Shown here: positions 50,303 through 58,234 of the stretch, piece by piece
How positions within the stretch are numbered: position 1 is the stretch's first letter
Layout of the letters: each line of letters starts with the position of its first letter
Notes under the pieces: generated by a model
What the model saw: the letters and a program-made list of their open reading frames with translations, nothing else
The model's database searches: none
Told to the model about the DNA's origin: nothing
Program-made: the position numbers and the translations under genes
NCBI RefSeq assembly: GCF_010730055.1
Contig: NZ_AP022575.1
Coordinates: 868,001-932,000, forward strand
DNA from: Mycobacterium shinjukuense
GTDB taxonomy: Bacteria; Actinomycetota; Actinomycetes; Mycobacteriales; Mycobacteriaceae
DNA: 64,000 nt
Direction of reading: 5' to 3'

Positions 50303-50731
50303 ATGCGCATCGCGGACGTCTTGCGGAACAAGGGGGCGGCGGTGGTGACGATCAACCCGGACGCGACGGTCCGCGAACTGCTCGCCGGCCTTGCCGAGCA
50401 GAACATCGGCGCCATGGTGGTGGTCGGTGAAGGAGGTGTGGTCGGCATCGTCTCGGAACGAGATGTGGTGCGCCAGCTGCACATTCACGGTGCCAGCGTG
50501 TTGTCGCGCCCGGTCTCCAAGATCATGACGACCGACGTAGCCACCTGTACCAAATCGGACACGGTCGACAAGATCAGCGTGCTGATGACCCAAAACCGGG
50601 TGCGTCACGTGCCGGTGCTCGACGGCAAGAACCTGATCGGCATCGTCAGCATCGGCGACGTGGTCAAGACGCGGATGGGCGAACTCGAAGCCGAGCAGCA
50701 GCAGCTGCAGTCCTACATCACGCAGGGCTGA
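50303..50731 (+). CDS. Tandem CBS-domain protein
   Basis: A 142-residue protein, the length of Rv2406c, made almost entirely of two CBS motifs: TVRELLAGLAEQNIGAMVVV to GIVSERDVVRQL, and KISVLMTQNRVRHVPVLDGK to GIVSIGDVV. Such pairs bind adenosyl nucleotides and report energy state. A short helical tail is Glu/Gln rich (EAEQQQLQSYITQG). The ATG at 50303 follows GGGAGGG. The stop codon lies inside the first copy of the tandem repeat downstream. Partner and function are unknown. Confidence 0.9.
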   Translation: MRIADVLRNKGAAVVTINPDATVRELLAGLAEQNIGAMVVVGEGGVVGIVSERDVVRQLHIHGASVLSRPVSKIMTTDVATCTKSDTVDKISVLMTQNRVRHVPVLDGKNLIGIVSIGDVVKTRMGELEAEQQQLQSYITQG

Positions 50732-50873
50732 TTGGCCCGGCTCCTCAGCGGCCCGCCGCGCGGCCCGCATCGTCGCCGGGCGGGCTGATTGGCCCGGCTC
50801 CTCAGCGGCCCGCCGCGCGGCCCGCATCGTCGCCGGGCGGGCTGATTGGCCCGGCTCCTCAGCGGCCCGCCGC
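50725..50873. repeat. 57-bp tandem repeat, 2.6 copies
   Basis: Two identical 57-base units (50725-50781 and 50782-50838) and a third partial unit of 35 bases (50839-50873). Each full unit begins GGGCTGATTGGCCCGGC and ends GCCGGGC, so GCCCGGC and GCCGGGC can pair within a unit. The array starts over the CBS-gene stop and ends at the stop of the convergent PemK-like gene. The unit length equals that of several M. tuberculosis VNTR loci (57 bp). It may act as a bidirectional terminator. Confidence 0.92.
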
Positions 50874-51475
50874 TATCGCCACGAGTAGTCGGCACGTAGC
50901 CGGGCCGCCACCACGTCAAAGGCCTCACGATGCACAACCGCGCCCTCACGGCGGATGCTCCCCTCGGGCACGTCAAGCACCCGATCCAACCGGACCCAGC
51001 ACTGCCGGCCTTCGTCATCCCAATCACCGGTACCGATCCCGACCCAATCCGGATCGGTGGCGTGCCGCTGCTGGCTGGACACCATCAACCCCAGCAGGAC
51101 GTCGCGGTCACGCCCCACGACGAGCACCGGTCGGTCCTCACCGCGGGTGGGGTCGTCCGGGTAGACCACCCACGTCCACACGATCTCTCCGCAATCGGCG
51201 CGGCCGTCCAGGTTGGGGGCGTAGGCCACCTTGCGGGCCCGCTGCGCGGTCGGAAAGCTGGTGTTCGTCACCGGCCGGCCCGCGGCGATCTCGGCCGGTG
51301 GTGACGGCAAACCCATCGCCATGATGTTCGCGGTGATCTTCACGGCGTGCTGCAGTTCCCGCAGCACGGTTTGCGAGTTCTGCAGCTGACGGACGACCTT
51401 CGGAGCCCCATGGACCACCAGGTTCTCCGCGAAGCGCTGGAACGTCTTCCACTGTGACTTCCGGGTGGACGCCAT
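50873..51475 (-). CDS. PemK/MazF-like type II toxin-family protein
   Basis: A protein of about 200 residues (Rv2405 homologue). The C-terminal two thirds look like a PemK/MazF-type fold: KVAYAPNLDGRADCGEIVWT, then DRPVLVVGRDRDVLLGLMVS, followed by WVRLDRVLDVPEGSIRREG. The N-terminal 55 residues are helical and basic. MazF-type toxins cut RNA, but no antitoxin gene is adjacent, so it may have another role. I chose the ATG at 51475 (MASTRKSQWKTFQRFAENLV); longer starts would run deep into lepA. It overlaps the lepA start by 22 bases head to head. Confidence 0.72.
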   Translation of the reverse strand: MASTRKSQWKTFQRFAENLVVHGAPKVVRQLQNSQTVLRELQHAVKITANIMAMGLPSPPAEIAAGRPVTNTSFPTAQRARKVAYAPNLDGRADCGEIVWTWVVYPDDPTRGEDRPVLVVGRDRDVLLGLMVSSQQRHATDPDWVGIGTGDWDDEGRQCWVRLDRVLDVPEGSIRREGAVVHREAFDVVAARLRADYSWR

Positions 51476-53442
51476 GTTCGCAGCATAGACGCGCAAAGCG
51501 TGTCCCGGCTGCCCTGCACGGATACGCTGGACATGCCACGAACCGCCGGTCAACCAGGCTCAACCACCCGCAAGAATCCTCGGCCCAGGAGATTCCCATC
51601 AGCAGTTTCGCCGACAAAACCTTCACCCCGCCGGCGCAGATTCGGAATTTCTGCATCATCGCTCACATCGACCACGGCAAGTCGACGCTGGCCGATCGAA
51701 TGCTGCAGCTGACCGGGGTCGTCGACGAGCGCTCGATGCGTGCCCAGTACCTCGACCGGATGGACATCGAACGCGAACGTGGCATCACCATCAAGGCTCA
51801 GAATGTGCGGCTGCCCTGGCGGGTCGAGCACACCGATTACGTGTTGCACCTGATCGACACGCCGGGACACGTCGACTTCACCTACGAAGTGTCGCGCGCG
51901 CTCGCGGCCTGCGAGGGTGCGGTGTTGCTGGTCGACGCCGCCCAAGGCATCGAGGCTCAGACGCTGGCGAACCTCTACCTGGCGCTGGACCGCGATTTGC
52001 ACATCATTCCGGTGCTCAACAAGATCGACCTGCCCGCGGCGGACCCCGATCGCTATGCCGCCGAGATCGCGCACATCATCGGCTGCCAACCCGGCGACGT
52101 GCTGCGCGTGTCCGGCAAGACCGGGGAGGGCGTCGCCGACCTGCTCGACCACGTGGTACGCGAGGTGCCGCCCCCGCAAGGTGACGCCGACGCACCCACC
52201 CGCGCGATGATCTTCGACTCCGTCTATGACGTCTACCGCGGCGTGGTGACCTACGTCCGCGTGGTCGACGGCAAGATCAGCCCCCGCGAGCGCATCGCGA
52301 TGATGTCCACCGGGGCGACCCACGAGCTGCTCGAGGTCGGCATCGTCTCACCCGAACCGAAGGCCAGCGAGGGCCTGGGGGTCGGGGAGGTGGGCTACTT
52401 GATCACCGGCGTCAAGGATGTCCGCCAGTCCAAGGTGGGTGACACCGTGACGACGGCGCGCAACGGCGCCACGGAAGCGCTGACGGGCTACCGTGAGCCC
52501 AAGCCGATGGTCTACTCGGGCCTGTATCCGGTCGACGGCTCGGACTATCCGAACCTGCGCGATGCCCTGGACAAGCTGCAGCTCAATGACGCCGCCCTGA
52601 CCTATGAGCCGGAAACCTCGGTGGCGTTGGGCTTTGGGTTCCGGTGTGGTTTTCTCGGGCTGCTGCACATGGAGATCACCCGTGAGCGCCTGGAGCGCGA
52701 GTTCGACCTGGACCTGATCTCGACCTCCCCCAATGTGGTGTACCGGGTGCACAAAGACGACGGCACCGAAATCCGGGTGACCAACCCGTCGGACTGGCCG
52801 GAGGGCAAGATTCGCACGGTCTACGAACCCGTCGTCACGACCACCATCATCGCGCCTAGCGAGTACATCGGCACGATCATGGAACTGTGCCAATCGCGCC
52901 GCGGCGAGCTCGGCGGCATGGACTACCTGTCGCCGGAGCGGGTCGAACTGCGCTACACGATGCCGTTGGGGGAGATCATCTTCGACTTCTTCGACGCACT
53001 CAAGTCACGCACCCGTGGTTACGCCAGCCTCGACTACGAGGAGGCCGGCGAGCAGGAGGCCCAGCTGGTCAAGGTCGACATCCTGTTGCAGGGCGAGGCC
53101 GTGGACGCGTTCAGTGCCATCGTGCACAAGGACGCGGCGTTCGCTTACGGCAGCAGGATGGCCAGCAAGCTCAAAGAGCTGATCCCGCGCCAACAGTTCG
53201 AGGTGCCGGTGCAGGCCGCCATCGGGTCGAAAATCATTGCCCGCGAGAATATCCGGGCCATCCGCAAGGACGTGCTGTCCAAATGCTACGGCGGTGACAT
53301 CACCCGGAAACGCAAGCTGCTGGAGAAGCAGAAGGAAGGCAAGAAGCGGATGAAGACGATCGGTCGGGTCGACGTGCCGCAGGAGGCCTTCGTCGCCGCG
53401 TTGTCCACCGAAGCCGCCGGCGACAAGGGCAGGAAGGGCTAG
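51454..53442 (+). CDS. lepA: Elongation factor 4 (LepA)
   Basis: A ribosome-associated GTPase that helps mistranslocated or stalled ribosomes. The core has G1 IAHIDHGKSTLADRM near residue 68-82, G3 DTPGHVDFTYEVSRAL, G4 NKIDLPAADP, domain II, and the LepA-specific C-terminal domain ending KRMKTIGRVDVPQEAF. The frame needs the GTG at 51454 as start (662 residues), because no other standard start codon occurs before the conserved FADKTFTPPAQIRNFCII block. The first 50 residues are poorly structured, as in M. tuberculosis, and the first 22 bases are antisense to the PemK-like gene start. Confidence 0.93.
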   Translation: MTSGWTPCSQHRRAKRVPAALHGYAGHATNRRSTRLNHPQESSAQEIPISSFADKTFTPPAQIRNFCIIAHIDHGKSTLADRMLQLTGVVDERSMRAQYLDRMDIERERGITIKAQNVRLPWRVEHTDYVLHLIDTPGHVDFTYEVSRALAACEGAVLLVDAAQGIEAQTLANLYLALDRDLHIIPVLNKIDLPAADPDRYAAEIAHIIGCQPGDVLRVSGKTGEGVADLLDHVVREVPPPQGDADAPTRAMIFDSVYDVYRGVVTYVRVVDGKISPRERIAMMSTGATHELLEVGIVSPEPKASEGLGVGEVGYLITGVKDVRQSKVGDTVTTARNGATEALTGYREPKPMVYSGLYPVDGSDYPNLRDALDKLQLNDAALTYEPETSVALGFGFRCGFLGLLHMEITRERLEREFDLDLISTSPNVVYRVHKDDGTEIRVTNPSDWPEGKIRTVYEPVVTTTIIAPSEYIGTIMELCQSRRGELGGMDYLSPERVELRYTMPLGEIIFDFFDALKSRTRGYASLDYEEAGEQEAQLVKVDILLQGEAVDAFSAIVHKDAAFAYGSRMASKLKELIPRQQFEVPVQAAIGSKIIARENIRAIRKDVLSKCYGGDITRKRKLLEKQKEGKKRMKTIGRVDVPQEAFVAALSTEAAGDKGRKG

Positions 53443-53521
53443 CTAGCCGCGCGAGCAGCCGCAGAATCGCACCGGGCGGTGCCGGTTCGTGCGAGCTTGC
53501 GTTTGCTCGGCAGCGGATCAG

Positions 53522-55564
53522 CTACATGGGTGCGTTGGCGGGCTGGAACACCCCGGAGCTGTCGGCTTCCTCCTCGGCACGAATCACGTGCACCACGGCG
53601 TTGATCAGCGCCAGGTGGGTGAACGCCTGCGGGAAGTTGCCCAGGTGACGCCCGGTCTTCGGCTCGATCTCCTCCGCGTACAGCAGCAGCGGACTGGCGA
53701 AGGACAGCAGCCGCTCGCACAGCCGCTTGGCGCGGCCCAGTTCACCGATCTCGACCAGCGCTGACACCAGCCAGAACGAGCAGATGGTGAACGTGCCTTC
53801 CTCCCCGGTCAGCCCGTCGTCGGTCTCATGTACCCGGTACCGCAACACCAGGCCGTCCTCGGTGAGCTCGTCGGCGATGGCCAGCACGGTGTTGCGCACC
53901 CGCGGGTCGTCGGGCGGTAGAAACCGGGTCAGCACCACCAGCAGCAGCGACGCGTCCAGCGCTTCATCGCCGTAGCGCTGGGTGAACACGCCGCGCGAGT
54001 CCACCCCGTGCTCGAGGATGTCGGCCTTGATCTCCTCGGCGATCGCCCGCCACTGCTGGGCGTAGCTCTTCTCGCCCTGACGCTCGGCTAGCTTGGCCCC
54101 CCGGTCCAGGGCCACCCAGCACATCACCTTCGACGACGTGAAGTGTTGCGGCTCACCGCGCACCTCCCAGATTCCCCGGTCGGGCTCACGCCAGTGCTTG
54201 ATCGCCTCTTCCACCTGCCGCTTCAGCACCGGCCACAGGTTCTCCGGGACTTGCTCGCGGGATTTGGCATGCAGGTAGAACGAGTCCAGGATCGAACCCC
54301 AAATGTCGTGTTGGTCCTGGTTGTAGGCGCCGTTGCCGATGCGTACCGGGCGCGCGTGGTCATAGCCGGACAAATGGCGCAGCTCCGCTTCGACCAGGCT
54401 GCGCTCACCACCGACGCCGTACATCACCTGCAGCGGATGGCGCTCATCGTTGTTGGCGCCGGACACGTCGGCGATGAACGCAAAGAAGTCGTCGGCTTCC
54501 CGGTCCAGCCCCAGGGTGTAAAGGCCCCACAACGCGAACGTCGAGTCGCGGATCCAGGCGTAGCGATAGTCCCAATTGCGTTCACCGCGCGGCGTTTCGG
54601 GAAGCGACGTGGTGCTGGCCGCCAGCAGCGCGCCGGTGGGCGAGTAGGTCAACCCCTTCAGTGTGAGCGCGCTGCGCTGCAGGTATGCCCGCCACGGGTG
54701 ATCGGGGAAGTTGCCGATGTTGATCCACTGCCGCCAGCACTCGGTGGTTTGCCACATCTTGTCGGCGGCCTCTTTGTAGGTCTGCGGCGCCGGGTGCTTG
54801 GTCCAGCTCAGCGCGACGAACACGTCGTCACCCTCTTTCATCCGGGTGCGTGCCCGCGCCTCGCGGCCCTCCAGCCCGATGCGCAGGTTGGTGGTCAACC
54901 GCAGCGTTGGGTGGTTGTCGGGGTGCTTGCTGGCGCGGGCGACGGCCTCGCCGTAGGCGTTGGCGGAGTATTCCCAGGTGGTGCCGACGCGGTGGTAGTC
55001 GAACGCCGGCTCGCAGCTCATCATCAGCTCGACGGTGCCGCTGACACAGCGCACCGTGCGCAGCAGGATGTGTTCGGCGTCCCAGTCCATCGGGGTGCGA
55101 CGGTGGGTGTGCGACCGCCGCTCGATGTCGTGCCATGGCCCCATCACCAGCGCGTCGCGCACGATCAGCCACCCGGTGTGGGTCTGCCACGTGGTCTCCA
55201 TGATCAGGCTGCCGGGAAGGTAGCGCCGCGCGGAGGGCACCGAAACGCCGTAGGGGCCCAACCGGAAATGGCCCGCGCTACGGTCCAAGATCGCGCCGAA
55301 CACGCTCGGGGAGTCCGGCCGTGGCACGCACAGCCACTCCACCGACCCGGCTGGGGAGATCAGGCAGGTCGTCTCCCAATCGGACAAGAACGCGTAGTCG
55401 GCGATCGGCGGAAAGGGGTTGCGCAGCGGGGAGCTGGACGCTGTGGGCGCGCGGAAGCTCACCGACGCGGCTGCCTCGAACGCGCGAATCGCGGTGGCGT
55501 CGGTGGCTTCAGCGTCTGCGACGGTCACCGGGGCCTCGTCAGCGGGTTCGGCGTGCAGGACCAT
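53522..55564 (-). CDS. Trehalase / GH15-family glycoside hydrolase
   Basis: A 680-residue (alpha/alpha)6-barrel hydrolase (Rv2402 homologue), the mycobacterial trehalase that splits trehalose to two glucoses. The N-terminal supersandwich domain begins PFPPIADYAFLSDWETTCLI. The active-site motif RNWDYRYAWIRDSTFALWGL is near residue 328, and QDQHDIWGSILDSFYLHAKS is the second conserved block. The C-terminal catalytic-base region is GEEGTFTICSFWLVSAL. Known mycobacterial trehalases of this type need phosphate and magnesium. lppR, which separates lepA from this gene in M. tuberculosis, is missing: only 79 bases lie between. Confidence 0.92.
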   Translation of the reverse strand: MVLHAEPADEAPVTVADAEATDATAIRAFEAAASVSFRAPTASSSPLRNPFPPIADYAFLSDWETTCLISPAGSVEWLCVPRPDSPSVFGAILDRSAGHFRLGPYGVSVPSARRYLPGSLIMETTWQTHTGWLIVRDALVMGPWHDIERRSHTHRRTPMDWDAEHILLRTVRCVSGTVELMMSCEPAFDYHRVGTTWEYSANAYGEAVARASKHPDNHPTLRLTTNLRIGLEGREARARTRMKEGDDVFVALSWTKHPAPQTYKEAADKMWQTTECWRQWINIGNFPDHPWRAYLQRSALTLKGLTYSPTGALLAASTTSLPETPRGERNWDYRYAWIRDSTFALWGLYTLGLDREADDFFAFIADVSGANNDERHPLQVMYGVGGERSLVEAELRHLSGYDHARPVRIGNGAYNQDQHDIWGSILDSFYLHAKSREQVPENLWPVLKRQVEEAIKHWREPDRGIWEVRGEPQHFTSSKVMCWVALDRGAKLAERQGEKSYAQQWRAIAEEIKADILEHGVDSRGVFTQRYGDEALDASLLLVVLTRFLPPDDPRVRNTVLAIADELTEDGLVLRYRVHETDDGLTGEEGTFTICSFWLVSALVEIGELGRAKRLCERLLSFASPLLLYAEEIEPKTGRHLGNFPQAFTHLALINAVVHVIRAEEEADSSGVFQPANAPM

Positions 55565-55710
55565 GCCGCCATCATCGGCTGTCGACCTGTCCCGCGTCCA
55601 CCACCTCGGTTACCGTGCCGCCGGTCCGCCCCCGACGACGGTGGTTCATCGGGTAGCCGGGGGCACCGGCCGATCCCTGCGCGTTGGTTTCGGCCGCGGG
55701 GCCGCATAGG

Positions 55711-55914
55711 GTGAGTCCGGTGAACGGGTTCCTCAACTGGTGGGATGGCGTTGAACTGTGGCTTTCCGGGTTACCCTTCGTGCTGCAGACCCTGGCGGTG
55801 ATGCCGGTCGTGCTGGCGGTGGCCTACCTCACGGCGGTAGCGCTGGACACCTTGCTCGGTAGGGGAATCCGGGTGATGCGCCGGGTCCGCCACTCCGACA
55901 AGGCGCCCAGGTAG
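55711..55914 (+). CDS. Small conserved membrane protein
   Basis: A protein of about 67 residues matching Rv2401A in position and size. It has a short amphipathic start (NGFLNWWDGVELWLSG), one long hydrophobic segment (FVLQTLAVMPVVLAVAYLTA) and a basic tail (RVMRRVRHSDKAPR). In-frame GTGs at 55711 and 55720 are both possible. It is divergent from the trehalase gene. Function unknown. Confidence 0.7.
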   Translation: MSPVNGFLNWWDGVELWLSGLPFVLQTLAVMPVVLAVAYLTAVALDTLLGRGIRVMRRVRHSDKAPR

Positions 55915-55918
55915 CCGG

Positions 55919-56002
55919 ATGCCGCGATCCCACGTCACCCTGGTCCTCGTCATCCTCATCGCGCTGGTGATCGTCACGTGGTTGCTCACCCACCGCGGCT
56001 GA
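55919..56002 (+). CDS. Predicted 27-residue single-TM microprotein
   Basis: ATG at 55919 to TGA at 56000-56002 encodes a 27-residue peptide. It is short and basic at the start (MPRSH), hydrophobic in the middle (VTLVLVILIALVIVTWLL), and ends THRG. The start is 4 bases after the stop of the previous small membrane gene, and AGGTAG lies upstream. This is the layout of a small bitopic membrane protein. No homologue can be checked here. Confidence 0.5.
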   Translation: MPRSHVTLVLVILIALVIVTWLLTHRG

Positions 56003-56054
56003 ATCCGCAGCTGGGCCCGGGCACGCTCGGAGATGACAGCCCGGCCAATTCTGT

Positions 56055-56060
56055 TAGGCT
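56055..56060 (+). promoter_or_regulatory. -10 element driving the leaderless cysteine leader peptide
   Basis: TAGGCT (TANNNT) ends 7 bases before the ATG at 56068. This predicts transcription starting at that ATG, giving a leaderless leader-peptide mRNA ahead of the sulfate transporter operon. Confidence 0.65.
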
Positions 56061-56067
56061 TCGCGGC

Positions 56068-56184
56068 ATGCACGCAGCAGCCGATGCCCCGGGCCGCTTC
56101 GAGGGGGCGCCCCGCTGCGTGAGTCGGGCCTCGGATGCAGCGAACGTCGCCTGCGCCGTGGCCGACCTGCACTGTTGTCGCTGA
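56068..56184 (+). CDS. Cysteine-rich leader peptide (attenuator uORF) of the sulfate operon
   Basis: A 38-residue upstream ORF that begins MHAAADAPGRFEGAPR and ends VACAVADLHCCR before TGA. It has four cysteines, two adjacent (TGT TGT) just before the stop. In M. smegmatis, leaderless polycysteine short ORFs ahead of sulfur-assimilation operons are reported to sense cysteine through ribosome stalling and attenuate the downstream genes. The layout here is the same: leaderless promoter, CC near the stop, then a 116-base gap to subI. It probably raises sulfate uptake when charged tRNA-Cys is scarce. Confidence 0.8.
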   Translation: MHAAADAPGRFEGAPRCVSRASDAANVACAVADLHCCR

Positions 56185-56300
56185 GTCCCAACCCGTGCGC
56201 GCGGTTTGGTATGGGGTTCCCGACAACCCTGGCCCATCAGCGATCGCCTTTCCGCCGCCATGGGATCGTCAAAACAAAGTCCCGCACTGGAAGGCCGTCA

Positions 56301-57344
56301 ATGCTCAACGACACCGGGAGCCTGCCGCGCTGGCGGCACCTCGTCGCGGTTGCGGTCGCGCTCGGGCTCGGTGTCGTCGCGGCCTGTCACGGTGGTCCCA
56401 GCGACGTCGTGGGCGGCCGGGGCCCCACGAACGCACCTACCAGCATCACGCTGGTCGCCTATTCGGCGCCAGAACCGGGTTGGAGCAAGGTGATTCCGGC
56501 GTTCAACGCCTCCGAGGAGGGTAAGGGCATTCAGGTCATCGCCTCGTACGGGGCCTCCGGCGACCAGTCTCGCGGCGTCGCCGAGGGCAAACCGGCCGAT
56601 CTGGTGAATTTCTCGGTCGAACCGGACATCACGCGGTTGGTGAAGGCCGGCAAGGTCTCCAAGGAGTGGGACACCGACGCCACCAAGGGCATCCCGTTCG
56701 GGTCGGTGGTGACCTTCGTGGTGCGCGCGGGCAATCCCAAGAACATCAGAGACTGGGACGACCTGGTGCGGCCGGGGATCGAGGTCATCACGCCTAGCCC
56801 GCTGAGTTCGGGTTCGGCCAAATGGAATCTGCTCGCCCCGTACGCGGCCAAAAGTGAGGGCGGCAGGAATACCCAGGCCGGAATTGATTTTGTCGGCCGG
56901 CTGGTGCGGGAACATGTCAAACTGCGCCCGGCGTCCGGACGGGAAGCCACCGATGTCTTTGTCCAGGGCAGCGGTGACGTGTTGATCAGCTACGAGAACG
57001 AGGCCATCGCCGCCGAGCGGGCGGGCAAGCCGGTCGAACACGTCAACCCGCCGCAGACGTTCAAGATCGAGAACCCGCTGGCGGTGGTCACCACCAGCCC
57101 ACATCTGCGTGCCGCGACCGTGTTCAGAAATTTCCAGTACACCGGCCAGGCGCAGACGCTGTGGGCGCAGGCCGGATTCCGGCCGGTCGATCCGGCGGTG
57201 GCCGCCGAGTTCCGGGCTCAGTTCCCCGTCCCGGTGAAACTGTGGACGATCGCCGACCTCGGGGGCTGGAGCACGGTGGATCCGCAGCTGTTCGACAAGG
57301 GCACCGGCAGCATTACCAAAATCTATGTGCAGGTCACCGGATGA
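56301..57344 (+). CDS. subI: Sulfate-binding lipoprotein
   Basis: The solute-binding subunit of the sulfate ABC importer, 347 residues (Rv2400c homologue). A signal peptide ends in a lipobox VVAAC with the lipidated cysteine at residue 29. Family blocks are SITLVAYSAPEPGWSKVIPA, YGASGDQSRGVAEGKPADLV and ITPSPLSSGSAKWNLLAPYA. The ATG at 56301 follows GGAAGG with a 6-base gap; the longer upstream frame starts inside the leader-peptide region and lacks a signal peptide. The stop overlaps the cysT ATG (ATGA). Confidence 0.95.
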   Translation: MLNDTGSLPRWRHLVAVAVALGLGVVAACHGGPSDVVGGRGPTNAPTSITLVAYSAPEPGWSKVIPAFNASEEGKGIQVIASYGASGDQSRGVAEGKPADLVNFSVEPDITRLVKAGKVSKEWDTDATKGIPFGSVVTFVVRAGNPKNIRDWDDLVRPGIEVITPSPLSSGSAKWNLLAPYAAKSEGGRNTQAGIDFVGRLVREHVKLRPASGREATDVFVQGSGDVLISYENEAIAAERAGKPVEHVNPPQTFKIENPLAVVTTSPHLRAATVFRNFQYTGQAQTLWAQAGFRPVDPAVAAEFRAQFPVPVKLWTIADLGGWSTVDPQLFDKGTGSITKIYVQVTG

Positions 57345-58234
57345 CTAGGGCGATCACACCTGACCCCCAGGCCATCCGGCCCGAATGCGGGCGATCCCGG
57401 GATGACACGCCAAGGGGGTTGTCACGCGGGGGCCTTTCGGGGCGGTGCGGCGGCACGTCCCTGCGGGTCGGTGTGGTGGTGGTGTGGCTTTCGGTGATCG
57501 TGCTGTTCCCGCTGGCAGCCATCGCCTGGCAGGCCGCGGGCGGCGGCCCGCATGCCTTCTGGCTGTCGGTCACGTCGCATGCGGCGGTGGAGTCGCTGCG
57601 GGTGACGGTGACGATCTCGGTCGCGGTAACCGCGGTCAACACGGTGTTCGGCCTGCTGATCGCCTGGGTGCTGGTGCGCGACACATTCGTGGGCAAATGG
57701 CTGGTCGACGCGATCATCGATCTCCCGTTCGCGCTGCCCACCATCGTCGCCAGCCTGGTCATGCTGGCCCTCTACGGGAACAACAGCCCGGTGGGTCTGC
57801 ATCTGCAACACACCGCCTGGGGCGTGGGGGTCGCGTTGGCGTTCGTCACGTTGCCGTTCGTGGTGCGCGCCGTGCAACCGGTGCTTTTGGAAATCGACCG
57901 CGAGACCGAGGAGGCGGCGGCGTCGCTGGGCGCCAGCGACGGGAAAATTTTCACCTCCGTGGTGTTACCGTCGCTTACCCCGGCGCTGTCATCCGGTGCC
58001 GGCCTAGCGTTTTCGCGGGCCATCGGCGAGTTCGGCTCGGTGGTGCTGATCGGTGGCGCTGTGCCCGGCAAGACCGAGGTGTCGTCGCAGTGGATCCGCA
58101 CCCTGATCGAGAACGACGACCGGACCGGTGCGGCCGCGATATCAATTGTGCTGCTTTCGATTTCGTTCGTCGTGCTGCTCATCTTGCGTGTCGTCGGCGC
58201 GCGTGCGGCCAGGCGTGAGGTGCTGGTCGCATGA
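57341..58234 (+). CDS. cysT: Sulfate ABC transporter permease CysT
   Basis: A 297-residue permease (Rv2399c homologue) with about six transmembrane helices after a charged 45-residue N-terminus. The EAA-loop motif that contacts the ATPase is EEAAASLGASDGKIFTSVVL. DLPFALPTIVASLVMLALYG and FSRAIGEFGSVVLIGGAVPG are typical of sulfate permeases. It overlaps subI and cysW by ATGA junctions. It forms the channel with CysW. Confidence 0.95.
   Translation: MTRAITPDPQAIRPECGRSRDDTPRGLSRGGLSGRCGGTSLRVGVVVVWLSVIVLFPLAAIAWQAAGGGPHAFWLSVTSHAAVESLRVTVTISVAVTAVNTVFGLLIAWVLVRDTFVGKWLVDAIIDLPFALPTIVASLVMLALYGNNSPVGLHLQHTAWGVGVALAFVTLPFVVRAVQPVLLEIDRETEEAAASLGASDGKIFTSVVLPSLTPALSSGAGLAFSRAIGEFGSVVLIGGAVPGKTEVSSQWIRTLIENDDRTGAAAISIVLLSISFVVLLILRVVGARAARREVLVA

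Noticed and set aside
50117..50827. A minus-strand frame with repeated ARRAAEEPGQSA units
   Set aside because: The repeated peptide only reflects the 57-bp tandem repeat (19 codons), and the remainder is antisense to the CBS gene.
50725..50873. CRISPR array
   Set aside because: The units are contiguous and identical with no spacers, so this is a tandem repeat.
54143..55714. A 523-residue frame antisense to the trehalase gene
   Set aside because: It is a composition shadow of the GH15 gene and shows no domain pattern.
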